A stretch of 64,000 nucleotides of DNA. Source: Rhodohalobacter mucosus. Lineage in GTDB: Bacteria > Bacteroidota > Rhodothermia > Balneolales > Balneolaceae. The DNA lies in the NCBI RefSeq assembly GCF_003150675.1, contig NZ_QGGB01000002.1, positions 62,001 to 126,000 on the forward strand. Direction: 5' to 3'. The notes below the pieces were generated by a model. It had not been told where the DNA came from. It worked only from the letters and a program-made list of their open reading frames with translations, and did no database searches. This document shows positions 17,495 through 26,409 of this stretch, one piece after another (positions within the stretch are counted from its first letter, which is position 1; each line of letters opens with the position of its first letter). Made by a program: the position numbers and the translations under genes.

Positions 17495-18991
17495 TTAAAA
17501 TTCATAGTCTGTTTCATCAATCATTGGAACCAGGCCCAATGCAAGGTCAAAGTCTGCTTTTGTATTCAAATAGTCTGCAACAAGAGATGCGTAATTTAGT
17601 TCTGCTTCACGAACCTGCAGTTCTGCCTCCGTTACCTCAAGCTGAGACCCGACTCCGTTTTCATATCTTCTGAGGGCAATCTCCAGTCCTCTTTTAGCTT
17701 CTTCAACTGCAAACTGTCTCGAATCGGCTGTCTCTCTCAGATTCGTCAGCCTGTCTGAAGTGGTCTCGTATTCATTCATGGCCGTTTTTTCACTGGCCCA
17801 CGTCTGCACCTCTATATCTCTCTTTTCTATCTGGGCAATGTTCAGATTGGCTCTCCTTTCAAAGCCTGTAAAAAGCGGCAGGCTAACATTCAGCACCAAT
17901 GTCTGAAATCGCACACTGTTTTCGAAAGGTCTTGGTGTACCGGGCTGTGCTGCGGTCCACTGAAGGTTATAGTCTGCAGAAATGGTGGGCAAAAATCTGC
18001 TTTTAATCGCAAGGATTTCGCGGTCTTTTAAATCGTTTTGTACGTCGAGCACTCTCAGGTCTCCTCTCTGATTTCGCATCATATCAATCACCTCCTGGCG
18101 TTCAAGGTCAGGAAGAGGCGTTGCCGCCGTGAGTCTGTAGAGGCTTTCATTTTCATTCTGTGAATCACCGTTGCGGAGAAGATTAAAGCTGCTCAAACTT
18201 CCAACCGCCTCAAGCGGAGTGTCTACCGGGAGGCCCATTATTTCGTTAAGGCTCCGATATGCCTCCTGAACACCCAATTCGGCATCTTTCAGCTGTGGTT
18301 CCTCATTGGCCAATTGTACCTCAAGCCGCAGTACATCATACTCCTCTATTAACCCTTCACGCAGCCTTGCCCTGTTTTCACGGAGGTTTGAGCGCAGCCG
18401 GTCAATAACGGCCTTCTGCAAACGCAACTGTTCCTTTGCAATCAGTACAGCATGAAATCCCTTTCGGGCGGCAGTAATTACCTGCTGTGCCACATTTCTC
18501 AGGCTCTCTTCCTGGGCAGATTTAAACAGGGATGAACTGCTGATCCCGACAATCGCTTCGCCCCTGAAAATATTCTGAGAAACGGTTACTCCCCCCTGCC
18601 AGTTGTTATCCGTTCCGAACTGCAGCGGAATGAGTTCTCCGGCAGGCGCATTCGGATCAAATACCTGTGCAGGCACGAAGTTGACCGGTATTTCAATATT
18701 TCTGGTGTACGTTGCAGAGGAGGATACGGTTGGCAGGACCTCACTCCATGCAATTCTGACCTGTTCGTCAGCATTTTCAATCGACAGAAGGGCCCGTTTT
18801 ATATCCGGGTTGTTGGCTACTGCGAGCTGAACAGCCTGTTCTGCGGTAATTCTGGCCTGCTCAGGAAGCTGTACCGTAATATCCTGTGCAGTAAGCGGCC
18901 GCAATAGAAATACAAGTGTCAGCAGTATTGAGATTGCCGCTAACCGGAATGGTAATTGTATCGTTTTGTGTGTCAGAACTGACATGATCAT
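17495..18991 (-). CDS. TolC-family outer-membrane efflux channel
   Basis: 498 aa. Signal peptide ending near LTAQ (about 33-36), then two OEP repeats of long helices and strands (ITAEQAVQLAVANNPDIK, GISSSSLF; second repeat VEEAKRGLEIALRRYENG and VTEAELQVREAELNYA). Forms the outer-membrane exit duct for the adjacent adaptor and permease. It follows tetR by 74 nt. A TetR-like box (19070-19084) overlaps the tetR stop just upstream, so this gene may have an additional regulated start point. Confidence 0.88.
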   Translation of the reverse strand: MIMSVLTHKTIQLPFRLAAISILLTLVFLLRPLTAQDITVQLPEQARITAEQAVQLAVANNPDIKRALLSIENADEQVRIAWSEVLPTVSSSATYTRNIEIPVNFVPAQVFDPNAPAGELIPLQFGTDNNWQGGVTVSQNIFRGEAIVGISSSSLFKSAQEESLRNVAQQVITAARKGFHAVLIAKEQLRLQKAVIDRLRSNLRENRARLREGLIEEYDVLRLEVQLANEEPQLKDAELGVQEAYRSLNEIMGLPVDTPLEAVGSLSSFNLLRNGDSQNENESLYRLTAATPLPDLERQEVIDMMRNQRGDLRVLDVQNDLKDREILAIKSRFLPTISADYNLQWTAAQPGTPRPFENSVRFQTLVLNVSLPLFTGFERRANLNIAQIEKRDIEVQTWASEKTAMNEYETTSDRLTNLRETADSRQFAVEEAKRGLEIALRRYENGVGSQLEVTEAELQVREAELNYASLVADYLNTKADFDLALGLVPMIDETDYEF

Positions 18992-19065
18992 TCTTATTGT
19001 GACCCGGATTTTCTTTTTATTAAAAACATGTATGATTTACGAATCATGATCCGGATGGTTTCAAA

Positions 19066-19734
19066 TTATTTTGACTGTGAGTCATTTGACTGGAGCCCCG
19101 CTCCTATGAGTGTAATGAAGTTTTCAAGCAGGGAGTCAAGACTGAAGGAAACGTCATCCAATATTTTCATATGAGCCCTGCTCTCCTTCAGAAACGCCAT
19201 GTGGACCACACCTTTTGAAGCACCCCAGATAATCAGCCCCATCTCTCTGGGCTCAATGGTACTTTTAATGGAGCCGTCCTGCATGCCAACCTGGAGGGCA
19301 CGTACAATGTAGGCCATTGCTTCACGGGCATGATTCTCACACTTAGCGGCCAGCCTGCTCTGCGAGAGGTTGTCATCATCCATCAATGTTTCATAAAACG
19401 TAAAGGCTGAAAAATAGATAGGATGCTCCTTAATAAATTCCAGGTATGCAAAACCCAGTTTTTTCACCATTTCAATGCCTTTAACATCATCCGTGAGTAC
19501 TTTGCTCATTTGCTTATTCAGAAGCGATGATCCGCGTTCACAGATTGCCAGAAAGATTGAGGATTTGCTCTTGAAGTGCAGATAGAGGGTACCTTTACCA
19601 AGCTCTGCCTGCTCGGCAACTTCGTCCATTGTGGCACCGTCGAAACCCTTTTCTGAAAAGAGATCTTCGGCTGTGTCAATAATAAGTTCGCGGCGGGCAA
19701 GTTTTTCCCGCTCTTTCCTGCTAATTTTAGCCAT
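19066..19734 (-). CDS. TetR/AcrR-family transcriptional repressor of the efflux operon
   Basis: 222 aa. N-terminal TetR helix-turn-helix (about 14-60: ELIIDTAEDLFSEKGFDG, TMDEVAEQAELGKGTLYLHF) and an all-helical ligand domain. It is the first gene of a minus-strand unit with tolC, adaptor and RND permease, so it most likely represses this pump and is released by a substrate. Two copies of a TGACT-N3-AGTCA-type palindrome lie between its promoter and start codon (19738-19768) and a third at its 3' end, fitting autoregulation. Confidence 0.9.
   Translation of the reverse strand: MAKISRKEREKLARRELIIDTAEDLFSEKGFDGATMDEVAEQAELGKGTLYLHFKSKSSIFLAICERGSSLLNKQMSKVLTDDVKGIEMVKKLGFAYLEFIKEHPIYFSAFTFYETLMDDDNLSQSRLAAKCENHAREAMAYIVRALQVGMQDGSIKSTIEPREMGLIIWGASKGVVHMAFLKESRAHMKILDDVSFSLDSLLENFITLIGAGLQSNDSQSK
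19070..19084. promoter_or_regulatory. Third TetR-type operator copy at the tetR/tolC junction
   Basis: TTTGACTGTGAGTCA, identical at 13 of 15 positions to the operator at 19736-19750. It overlaps the last codons of tetR and lies about 80 nt upstream of tolC. Because it is partly coding it could be coincidence, but the repeat of the full 15-mer argues for a real site. Confidence 0.5.
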
Positions 19735-19737
19735 ATT

Positions 19738-19768
19738 TGACTGACAGTCATTTTATGAATCAGAGTCA
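19738..19768. promoter_or_regulatory. Tandem TetR operators
   Basis: Two boxes 18 nt apart: TGACTGACAGTCA (19738-19750, perfect palindrome around the central A) and TGAATCAGAGTCA (19756-19768). Consensus TGAnT-N3-AGTCA. They sit just before the tetR start codon, and the second touches the -7 element, a position suited to repression by the TetR protein. Confidence 0.7.
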
Positions 19769-19799
19769 AAACTATCATTATTCCTGATTAGTTCCCAAA
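19767..19799 (-). promoter_or_regulatory. Promoter of the tetR-tolC-adaptor-RND operon
   Basis: On the minus strand TTTG (19796-19799), 21-nt spacer, TAGTTTTG (19767-19774), matching the Bacteroidota TTTG / TAnnTTTG pattern. Start site predicted near 19760, within the operator pair. Confidence 0.6.
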
Positions 19800-19924
19800 G
19801 ATTTTTCTCATTTTTTTCCCGGATGCGCTTCCATGAAAAACTTTTTGTTCATATCCCGAATAAAACGGCAGCCTATGAACCAAATAGCCTCAAATGTTGC
19901 TATATTTTGCCTCGATAAAACAAC

Positions 19925-20824
19925 ATGAAAAAAATTTCACCCCAACTCCTTACCGACCTATCGCTTCTCTTTATTGCCGTTGTCTGGGCTTTAAATTTTA
20001 CCGTAATCAAAGCAAGTTTATCCGAGATAGATCCTTACAGCTTTAATGCTATCCGGTTCACACTGGCCTCTTCATTTATCTGGCTGGTGCTTGCCAAACG
20101 AAAAGCCTGGTTTACGATACCCAAAGGAGATATCCTCCCCCTTTTGGGTATGGGGCTTGCAGGTAATCTTCTGTATCAATGGCTCTTTATTGTAGGAATA
20201 GACCTCACACTGGCTGCCAACGCGGCCGTTATGCTGGGTACCATCCCCATTTGGGTAGCTCTTTTCTCTCATCTGCTTTCCATGGAGTTTATGAATCGCC
20301 TGAAAGGTGTGGGTGTGCTCCTGGCATTTTTGGGCGTATTGATGATCATTTTTTTCGCCAAAAACCCGATTTCGTTCGAGTCTGAAAACTTTACCGGTGA
20401 TTTGGTGATCATTACGGCAGCCATGGTATGGGCTCTTTATACCATTTATTCAAAAAAATTCCTTGGCCGCTACACTCCTCTTCAGTATTCGACGATCATG
20501 ACAACAGTCGGAGCCATTTCACTTGCACTGCTTGCCATTCCGCAGGCCGGGGCAACGGATTGGTCGGCTGTATCACTGGCATCATACGCAGGAGCCGGGT
20601 TCAGCGGACTGCTTGCGATCGGGGTCGCATATTTGATCTGGAATAACGGTATTCGAACGGTGGGAGCGGTCAGAACGGCAACCTATCAGAACCTGGTGCC
20701 TGTTCTGGGACTGTTTTTTGGAATTCTGTTGCTTGGCGAAAGCCTGGAACTTCTTCAGTATTTGGGTTCAGGCGTGGTTATCGCCGGCATTCTTATTACG
20801 AGGCACGGGGGCAGAGTATCGTAA
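19925..20824 (+). CDS. DMT-superfamily (EamA) transporter
   Basis: 299 aa, about ten membrane helices in two EamA repeats (VVWALNFTVIKASLSEIDP in the first, AMVWALYTIYSKKFLGRYTP in the second). Inner-membrane exporter of unknown small molecules, RhaT/YdcZ-like group. Divergent from the efflux repressor with a 190-nt shared control region that holds the TetR operators, so co-control by TetR is possible but unproven. Convergent with pyrB. Confidence 0.88.
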   Translation: MKKISPQLLTDLSLLFIAVVWALNFTVIKASLSEIDPYSFNAIRFTLASSFIWLVLAKRKAWFTIPKGDILPLLGMGLAGNLLYQWLFIVGIDLTLAANAAVMLGTIPIWVALFSHLLSMEFMNRLKGVGVLLAFLGVLMIIFFAKNPISFESENFTGDLVIITAAMVWALYTIYSKKFLGRYTPLQYSTIMTTVGAISLALLAIPQAGATDWSAVSLASYAGAGFSGLLAIGVAYLIWNNGIRTVGAVRTATYQNLVPVLGLFFGILLLGESLELLQYLGSGVVIAGILITRHGGRVS

Positions 20825-20870
20825 CCATACACCTGCATATGGTTATGCATGTCCACTCTTTCCTTTTGTA

Positions 20871-21827
20871 TCAGGTTCTGTCGCCCCCGCTTAACAGATA
20901 TAATACCGCCATTCTTACGGCCACACCGTTCGTTACCTGATTCAGAATTACTGCACGTTCGCTATCGGCCACTTCGCTTTCCATCTCAACGCCGCGGTTA
21001 ATCGGACCCGGATGCATTACCATAAAATCAGGGAATTTTTCCAGGTGCTCCATTTTAATACCGAACGTTTCATGATACTCCCGGACACTTGGAAAAAGAT
21101 CGGTTCCTCCTTTGATACGCTCCATCTGGATGCGCAGCGCCATGGCTATATCACACCAGGCAAGGGTTTCTTCCAGATTATAGGAAACCGATGCTCCCAA
21201 CGATTCCGTAAAACGAGGCATCAGGGATTTGGGGCCGCAAACAACCACGTCTGCTCCCACCTTTTTTAAACCTATAATATTTGATCTGACCACCCGGCTG
21301 TGTGAAATATCGCCTATAATAGCCACTTTTTTCCCTTTCAGTTCCGGATGGATCTGCTGTATGGTGAACATATCCAGCAGGGCCTGCGTGGGGTGTTCAT
21401 GAGCACCGTCGCCCGCATTGATGATTGCAGCCTCAACACACCGGGTAAGAAAGTGAGGCACGCCGGGGCTTTCATGACGGCTGACAACCATATCAATTTT
21501 CATTGAACTGATATTCCGAATGGTGTCTTTCAGTGACTCTCCCTTCTTGGCGCTTGAGGTGCCTGCCGAAAAGTTAACAACATCTGCCCCCATCCTTTTC
21601 TGGGCCAGTTCGAATGAGAGGCGGGTCCGCGTACTGTTTTCGTAAAACAGGTTTACTATGGTTTTATCGCGCAGAGTGGGGATTTTGGGTACAGGGCGAT
21701 CCAATACTTCCCGGAATGTTTTTGCCTGCTCCAGCACATATAAAATATCGTCTGCGGAGTAGTCGGCCAGCCCCAGTAGGTGCTTTTGGGAGAATGAATA
21801 TTCCGTTTTCCCGGGGGCGTCACTCAT
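20871..21827 (-). CDS. pyrB: Aspartate carbamoyltransferase catalytic chain
   Basis: 318 aa. Makes N-carbamoyl-aspartate from carbamoyl phosphate and aspartate, the committed step of pyrimidine synthesis. Carbamoyl-phosphate signature FYENSTRTRLSFELA (about 60-74), second-site HEHPTQALLDMFT and C-terminal HPGPINRGVE. No regulatory chain gene (pyrI) follows, as usual for the trimeric class. Its ATG overlaps the pyrR stop by 4 nt (ATGA, 21824-21827), so pyrR-pyrB form a coupled operon. Confidence 0.95.
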   Translation of the reverse strand: MSDAPGKTEYSFSQKHLLGLADYSADDILYVLEQAKTFREVLDRPVPKIPTLRDKTIVNLFYENSTRTRLSFELAQKRMGADVVNFSAGTSSAKKGESLKDTIRNISSMKIDMVVSRHESPGVPHFLTRCVEAAIINAGDGAHEHPTQALLDMFTIQQIHPELKGKKVAIIGDISHSRVVRSNIIGLKKVGADVVVCGPKSLMPRFTESLGASVSYNLEETLAWCDIAMALRIQMERIKGGTDLFPSVREYHETFGIKMEHLEKFPDFMVMHPGPINRGVEMESEVADSERAVILNQVTNGVAVRMAVLYLLSGGDRT

Positions 21828-22372
21828 TTTTTCACCTCCGACACCTTTACGACATAAACGGCGTCCTCTCCGTCAAGCTCACGCACTTTTACCCTCACTT
21901 CTTCGTCGGCATGGGTTGGAACCGTTAATCCTACATAATCGGCAGCCACCGGAAGCTCCCTGTGTCCGCGGTCTATCATACAACAAAAACGGATGCTGCG
22001 CGGACGCCCATAGGCCATCAGAGCGTCCATGGCAGAACGTACCGTTCTGCCTGTATAGAGTACATCATCCACCAGGATGACATCCCGGTTATATAGATCA
22101 AACGGAATTTCCGTGACCTTCACTTCCGGCATCTTGAGTTTGCTGCGGTAGTCGTCTCTGTAGAAGGTAACATCGAGTACGCCAAAGTCGGATTTGAGGC
22201 CAAACTCTTTTTCAATGACATCAAGAATTCTGCGCCCCATATAAACGCCCCTCGTCTGCATACCAATGATAGCCGGTTGCGAAGGGTCGTCGTACGGTTC
22301 AAGGAATTGATGGGCAAATCGCATATAGGTGCGATTCACATCCTCTTCCGTCAAGATTTTTGCTTCTTCCAA
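21824..22372 (-). CDS. pyrR: Pyrimidine operon regulator / uracil phosphoribosyltransferase PyrR
   Basis: 182 aa. Type I phosphoribosyltransferase fold with PRPP loop VILVDDVLYTGRTVRSA (about 98-114) and the PyrR-like IGMQTRGVYMGRR near the N-terminus. In Gram-positives PyrR binds the leader mRNA; here the predicted leader is only about 20 nt, with no room for an attenuator, so its main job may be uracil salvage (UMP from uracil and PRPP). First gene of pyrR-pyrB. Confidence 0.93.
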   Translation of the reverse strand: MEEAKILTEEDVNRTYMRFAHQFLEPYDDPSQPAIIGMQTRGVYMGRRILDVIEKEFGLKSDFGVLDVTFYRDDYRSKLKMPEVKVTEIPFDLYNRDVILVDDVLYTGRTVRSAMDALMAYGRPRSIRFCCMIDRGHRELPVAADYVGLTVPTHADEEVRVKVRELDGEDAVYVVKVSEVKK

Positions 22373-22399
22373 AGAGTCGATCCGGCTTTAATTTATCTT

Positions 22400-22430
22400 C
22401 AAAATTATGGAAACGCCGAGTGGTTTACAA
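22400..22430 (-). promoter_or_regulatory. Promoter of pyrR-pyrB
   Basis: Minus strand: TTG (22428-22430), 20-nt spacer, TAATTTTG (22400-22407), matching TAnnTTTG. Predicted start near 22393, giving a leader of about 20 nt. The -7 box overlaps the first possible ATG of the divergent MFS gene. Confidence 0.6.
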
Positions 22431-23666
22431 TTCAGAATTCTTCCCGCATTTCGAATGCGCTATGCTTACCTTTGTACATCTCTTCAAACAGCGTCATTGA
22501 CAGACAACAGGAAAAACATACTGCTCTTACTGGCAATTGGAATAATCGCACTCAATCTGCGTCCGTCCATTACGGCCATTGGTCCGCTGATCGGAGAAAT
22601 CAGGTCTGATACCGGCTTATCAAATACACTGCTTGGATTTCTGACCACCCTGCCCGTTTTGGCTTTCGGCTTGTTTTCGGTGCTTACTCCCGTATTTACC
22701 CGCCGGTTCGGAACCGAAGGCACAATGCTTATTGCCCTTCTGATGCTGGCGGCAGGTATTTTGATCAGAACCGCGCAGCCTTTGATTTTCCTGTTTGCAG
22801 GCACCGCGCTGCTGGGCGTTGGAATCGCGCTGGGAAACGTACTGCTTCCCGGAATCGTAAAAAAGAGCTTCCCCGGCCGATACGGAGCGGTAACGGGCCT
22901 TTATTCCTCCATGCTTGGAGTCGGAGCCACTGCAGGTGCGGCTTTCAGCGTACCGCTTTCGCAGGGAACGGGATTGGGATGGCGGTTTTCAATAGGTTTT
23001 TGGGTTGCGGGAGTCGTTCTTGCCATCGCTGCGTGGCTGCCTCAGATGAAGTTCAACTTACCGGTACAGGCTCGAAGGGGGCTGCGGGATTCACTGCGTA
23101 ATCTCTCCTCGTCAAAAACGGCATGGGGTGTTGCCTTTTTTATGGGCCTACAATCTCTGTCCTTTTTCACCATTATCGCATGGCTTCCCGAAATATTGAC
23201 CGGGCGTAATGCCACGGCTGAATACGCTGGATATATGCTCGCCTTGACCCAGGGCACAGGGGTAATCGGCACACTCATCGTACCCCAGTGGGCAGCCCGT
23301 TTACAACGGCAGCGGCTTCCGGTATATCTTCTCGTTACGGCTGAGATTGTCAGCATCGGCGGCCTCCTCATCCCATCACTCTACCTAACGGGACTTTGGG
23401 TCGCCCTGCTGGGATTCAGCCTGGGCGGCACGTTTGGCCTGGCTCTGCTTTTTATTGTATTGCGAACCAGAGACTCAGGGTCGGCGAATGAACTCTCGGC
23501 TGTTTCCCAATCCGTCGGTTATACCCTGGCCGCCGCAGGACCAACATTTTTCGGTGCATTGTTCGATCTGTCAGGCAGCTGGACAATTCCCATGTTTTTG
23601 CTTCTGATTATTGCAGCAGGCAAAGCCGCGGCCGGACGGATTGCAGGCTCGGACTCCTACGTCTGA
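22407..23666 (+). CDS. MFS transporter, CynX/NimT (cyanate-type) family
   Basis: Up to 419 aa with twelve membrane helices. The opening of helix 1, AIGIIALNLRPSITAIGPLI, is the CynX/NimT family hallmark. Members export or import cyanate, nitroimidazoles or other small anions; substrate here is unknown. I give the longest frame, but the true start is probably later: ATG 22455 or TTG 22497 (which gives a normal N-terminus TDNRKNILLLL), because 22407 lies within the divergent pyrR promoter and a TAnnTTTG-like TACCTTTG occurs at 22467-22474. Confidence 0.83.
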   Translation: METPSGLQFRILPAFRMRYAYLCTSLQTASLTDNRKNILLLLAIGIIALNLRPSITAIGPLIGEIRSDTGLSNTLLGFLTTLPVLAFGLFSVLTPVFTRRFGTEGTMLIALLMLAAGILIRTAQPLIFLFAGTALLGVGIALGNVLLPGIVKKSFPGRYGAVTGLYSSMLGVGATAGAAFSVPLSQGTGLGWRFSIGFWVAGVVLAIAAWLPQMKFNLPVQARRGLRDSLRNLSSSKTAWGVAFFMGLQSLSFFTIIAWLPEILTGRNATAEYAGYMLALTQGTGVIGTLIVPQWAARLQRQRLPVYLLVTAEIVSIGGLLIPSLYLTGLWVALLGFSLGGTFGLALLFIVLRTRDSGSANELSAVSQSVGYTLAAAGPTFFGALFDLSGSWTIPMFLLLIIAAGKAAAGRIAGSDSYV

Positions 23667-24185
23667 TCACATACAGATATTTAAAAAAACACCATTTCAG
23701 TATCATTGCGGATTAAATCATAGAATATCACAGGTTCGAAATAGGTAGATGAACTGAAAATATCCCACTTTCCCCGCAGGTATCCCTGAGGAAAAAGGGG
23801 GAAGCGGCTTACAGGGGGCGGGGGAAGACGACCTGCCATCCGTCTGCCGACCAGGGAACAGTTTTTAACAAGCTCGTATTTCAAACCCACGTTGCATAAA
23901 ATGGGCAGAATGAAAAGCTTTTTCCTGACCGAGACGGAAACCTAAGAGCGGAACCGGGGATCAAACCGTTTTTATCAGGTCAAGACATGAACGTGATCAG
24001 GGTGAGGCATGGTCCCTAAAACATGGAATTGAGACTTTTTATACGCTTTTGGAAACCCGTTTAAACCATTCCGGACGTTCCATATTACCTCTGTACACAT
24101 GAGAGAGTATCAATTGGAATCAAAAAAAAGAGAGACCGGATGACCAGTCTCTCTTTAAAGAGCTTCAAATCAGGCTGATTCAGGC
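23667..24185. other. Non-coding region (519 nt) between MFS gene and sugar dehydrogenase
   Basis: Between the 3' ends of a plus-strand and a minus-strand gene. The part 23760-23850 is purine-rich with runs of G (AGGGGGCGGGGGAAG), resembling the C-rich intergenic repeats common in this phylum. A short minus-strand frame (69 aa, 23681-23890) crosses it but looks repeat-derived. The last 60 nt hold a strong terminator. No gene supported. Confidence 0.55.
24122..24156 (-). terminator. Rho-independent terminator of the sugar dehydrogenase gene
   Basis: Perfect 10-bp stem AAAGAGAGAC / GTCTCTCTTT (24127-24136 with 24147-24156), 10-nt loop, followed on the minus strand by eight T. It lies 30 nt after the stop codon. 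Confidence 0.9.
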
Positions 24186-25415
24186 TCAGTCCTGTATCGG
24201 AATAATCCGGCTCAGCGTGCCGTTCGATTCGTTTGTGAAGTAGATGTATCCATCAGGCGCTTCCTCTATATCGCGGATACGTCCGATACCTTCAAGAATT
24301 CGCTCTTCACTCTGGAAGTCGGTTCCATCCACTTCCACTCTTGAGATCAGCTGAAAAGCCAGGGCGCCATTCAGGATATCACCCTGCCAGCCCGGGTAGC
24401 GGTCGCTGGTTACAAACGTTAGGCCGGATGGTGCAATGGAAGGGTCCCAATAGGTAACCGGCTGCTCCATTCCTTCACGCTCCGTTTCCTCTGTAATGAT
24501 GGTTCCGTTGTAGTTAATGCCATAAGTGATTTCGGGCCATCCGTAGTTTGCACCGGCACTGTGAACATTGATCTCATCACCTCCCCTGGGTCCGTGTTCG
24601 TTGGTCCAGATTTTACCGGTTTCCGGATGCACATCCATGCCCTGGATATTGCGGAGCCCGTAGGTATATATTTCATCCAGGCCTTCCCTGCCTACAAACG
24701 GGTTATCCTCGGGTATGCTCCCGTCATCATTCAAACGGATAACACTGCCGTTAGACTTCGTCAGATCCTGCGCCGTTTCCATCTCACCACGGTCTCCTAT
24801 GGAAAAATAGAGGTAACCTTCGGGATCAAAAGCGATTCTTCCTCCAAAATGCTGACCCCTGCCCGAAAAAGGTGTGCCTACATAAAGCTCTTCAATATCC
24901 TCAAGTGCTGGAGCGTCGGGATTAAGCCGGGTACGGATAACCGCGGTATTGGCACCGCCGTCACCGGGCTTGGAGTAACTCATATAGATCCACCCGTTCT
25001 CTTCGTAGTCGGGATGGAGCGTCATGTCAAGAAGCCCGCCTTGCCCTCTGGCCCATACTTCTGGTACATTCGCTACCGGAGTATCGAGCACCTCGCCATC
25101 CCGAATCAAATGGAGCGTGCCGTTTCGCTGTGAAATCAACACATGTCCATCCGGCAAAAACGCCATTCCCCACGGCACACCCAGATCCTCTGCTACGGTC
25201 TGTACGTAAAACGTTAGCTCTTCCGACTCAATCGGGTCGCCTTGCGTTTCAGGAAGCGGGAAGTAGAAAGAGTCTCCAAGCCATTCAGCCGATTCCGTTT
25301 CACTATTATCATTTCCGTTTTGTTCAGTCTGCATGGCTTCGGCACAACCCGTTAGTGGAAGCACCATTGCCGTAATTAGCAATGCATACAGAGACGTCAG
25401 TTTACTTTGTGCCAT
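24186..25415 (-). CDS. PQQ-type soluble aldose/glucose dehydrogenase family lipoprotein
   Basis: 409 aa. Lipoprotein signal with lipobox LTGC (Cys24), then a six-bladed propeller of the GSDH/YliI family: WGMAFLPDGHVLISQR, GQGGLLDMTLHP, FGGRIAFDPEGYLYFSIGD, YGLRNIQGMDVHP, TNEHGPRGGDEIN. These match the family's PQQ and calcium-binding blades, including His and Arg in TNEHGPRGGDE. Members oxidise sugars in the periplasm using PQQ; no PQQ synthesis gene is in the window, so the cofactor may be scavenged. Monocistronic, with its own terminator. Confidence 0.88.
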   Translation of the reverse strand: MAQSKLTSLYALLITAMVLPLTGCAEAMQTEQNGNDNSETESAEWLGDSFYFPLPETQGDPIESEELTFYVQTVAEDLGVPWGMAFLPDGHVLISQRNGTLHLIRDGEVLDTPVANVPEVWARGQGGLLDMTLHPDYEENGWIYMSYSKPGDGGANTAVIRTRLNPDAPALEDIEELYVGTPFSGRGQHFGGRIAFDPEGYLYFSIGDRGEMETAQDLTKSNGSVIRLNDDGSIPEDNPFVGREGLDEIYTYGLRNIQGMDVHPETGKIWTNEHGPRGGDEINVHSAGANYGWPEITYGINYNGTIITEETEREGMEQPVTYWDPSIAPSGLTFVTSDRYPGWQGDILNGALAFQLISRVEVDGTDFQSEERILEGIGRIRDIEEAPDGYIYFTNESNGTLSRIIPIQD

Positions 25416-25488
25416 TTTTTTCGGTTTGATTTTGGATTTAACTGTTGTACACAGATGCTGCTAAATAAATTAAAATCAGGTAATGGGC

Positions 25489-26340
25489 TTAATCAACCGT
25501 ATAGGTTCCGTTCAGTTCAAAAGGTATATCCTGTGATGCGGGAAACCCCTCCAGGTCTGCGGAAACCGAAGCTGTACCGGCAAGCTCATAGTTGAATGTT
25601 GTGTTTCCGCCCATAAGATCCATAAGCGCAGAACCCAGCTGCGCCGAATTCAGTCTGACCGGGATTCGCACTTCCCTGCTCTGGCCGCTTTCAACCCGTA
25701 TCAGCTGGTTCAATGTGGTATCGAGCCACTCGCGTCCGTTTACCCTCAGATTATAGGATGCACGTAACAGCGAAAGGGCAAAAACATTGGGGTTTGATAC
25801 CCGGAAACTTACTTCCGCATCAGCACCTGACAATGAAACCTGGTTGATTTTGAATTCACCAAATTCAATTCCCGGAGGCTTTGGAACGGGTATTTCACCG
25901 GCAGTACTGACGGGTACCGACTGCATGCCAAGCACAGGCAGATCAAAGTCCACTTCCGTGGAGAGCTCATAGGCAAGTTGGTCCTGATTCAGTACGGAGC
26001 TAAATGTTTCGTAAACTTCCCGGTAGCTGAGAGTCACGGGAACTTGTATCACAGACGCCGACTCCTTTTCAATTACAACCGGTTCATTCATACTGCCGCT
26101 AACAAAAGAACGGTTATTGATAAAAAACTCATAATTGTAACTCTCTGCACTCACGCCAAACCGGTTTGGGTTGGTTACATCAAAATCAAACAGAAGGGTT
26201 ACGTCATCGAAGGTGATGTTGCGTACAGACATCTCCCTGAACTGAACAGCCGGTTCGCGAACATCCGAGAGCTCACCGATCGCAGCGCAGCCTGAAAGCA
26301 AAAACAGAATTATAACCCCTTTAAGTACCGCGTATTTCAT
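25489..26340 (-). CDS. Lipoprotein with two LEA-2 (WHy/NDR1-like) domains
   Basis: 283 aa from ATG 26340, which gives a clean lipoprotein signal (LLSGC). Two tandem LEA type-2 domains: about 40-140 (DVTLLFDFDVTNPNRFGVSAES) and about 165-275 (DAEVSFRVSNPNVFALSLLRAS), each with the family's N-P-N turn. LEA-2 proteins are extracytoplasmic beta sandwiches linked to desiccation or membrane stress; function in bacteria is unclear. Longer frames from ATG 26346 or TTG 26361 are less likely. Downstream of a UDG/recQ pair on the same strand (69-nt gap). Confidence 0.8.
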   Translation of the reverse strand: MKYAVLKGVIILFLLSGCAAIGELSDVREPAVQFREMSVRNITFDDVTLLFDFDVTNPNRFGVSAESYNYEFFINNRSFVSGSMNEPVVIEKESASVIQVPVTLSYREVYETFSSVLNQDQLAYELSTEVDFDLPVLGMQSVPVSTAGEIPVPKPPGIEFGEFKINQVSLSGADAEVSFRVSNPNVFALSLLRASYNLRVNGREWLDTTLNQLIRVESGQSREVRIPVRLNSAQLGSALMDLMGGNTTFNYELAGTASVSADLEGFPASQDIPFELNGTYTVD

Positions 26341-26409
26341 GTGCATCAGATAAATTTTCAATCAAGATAATGATTGATGCGTAACTCTACACACGGGTAA
26401 CTGTTAAAA

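Noticed and set aside
23681-23890. 69-aa open frame on the minus strand
   Set aside because: Proline-rich, runs over the G/C-rich tract, looks like translated intergenic repeat.
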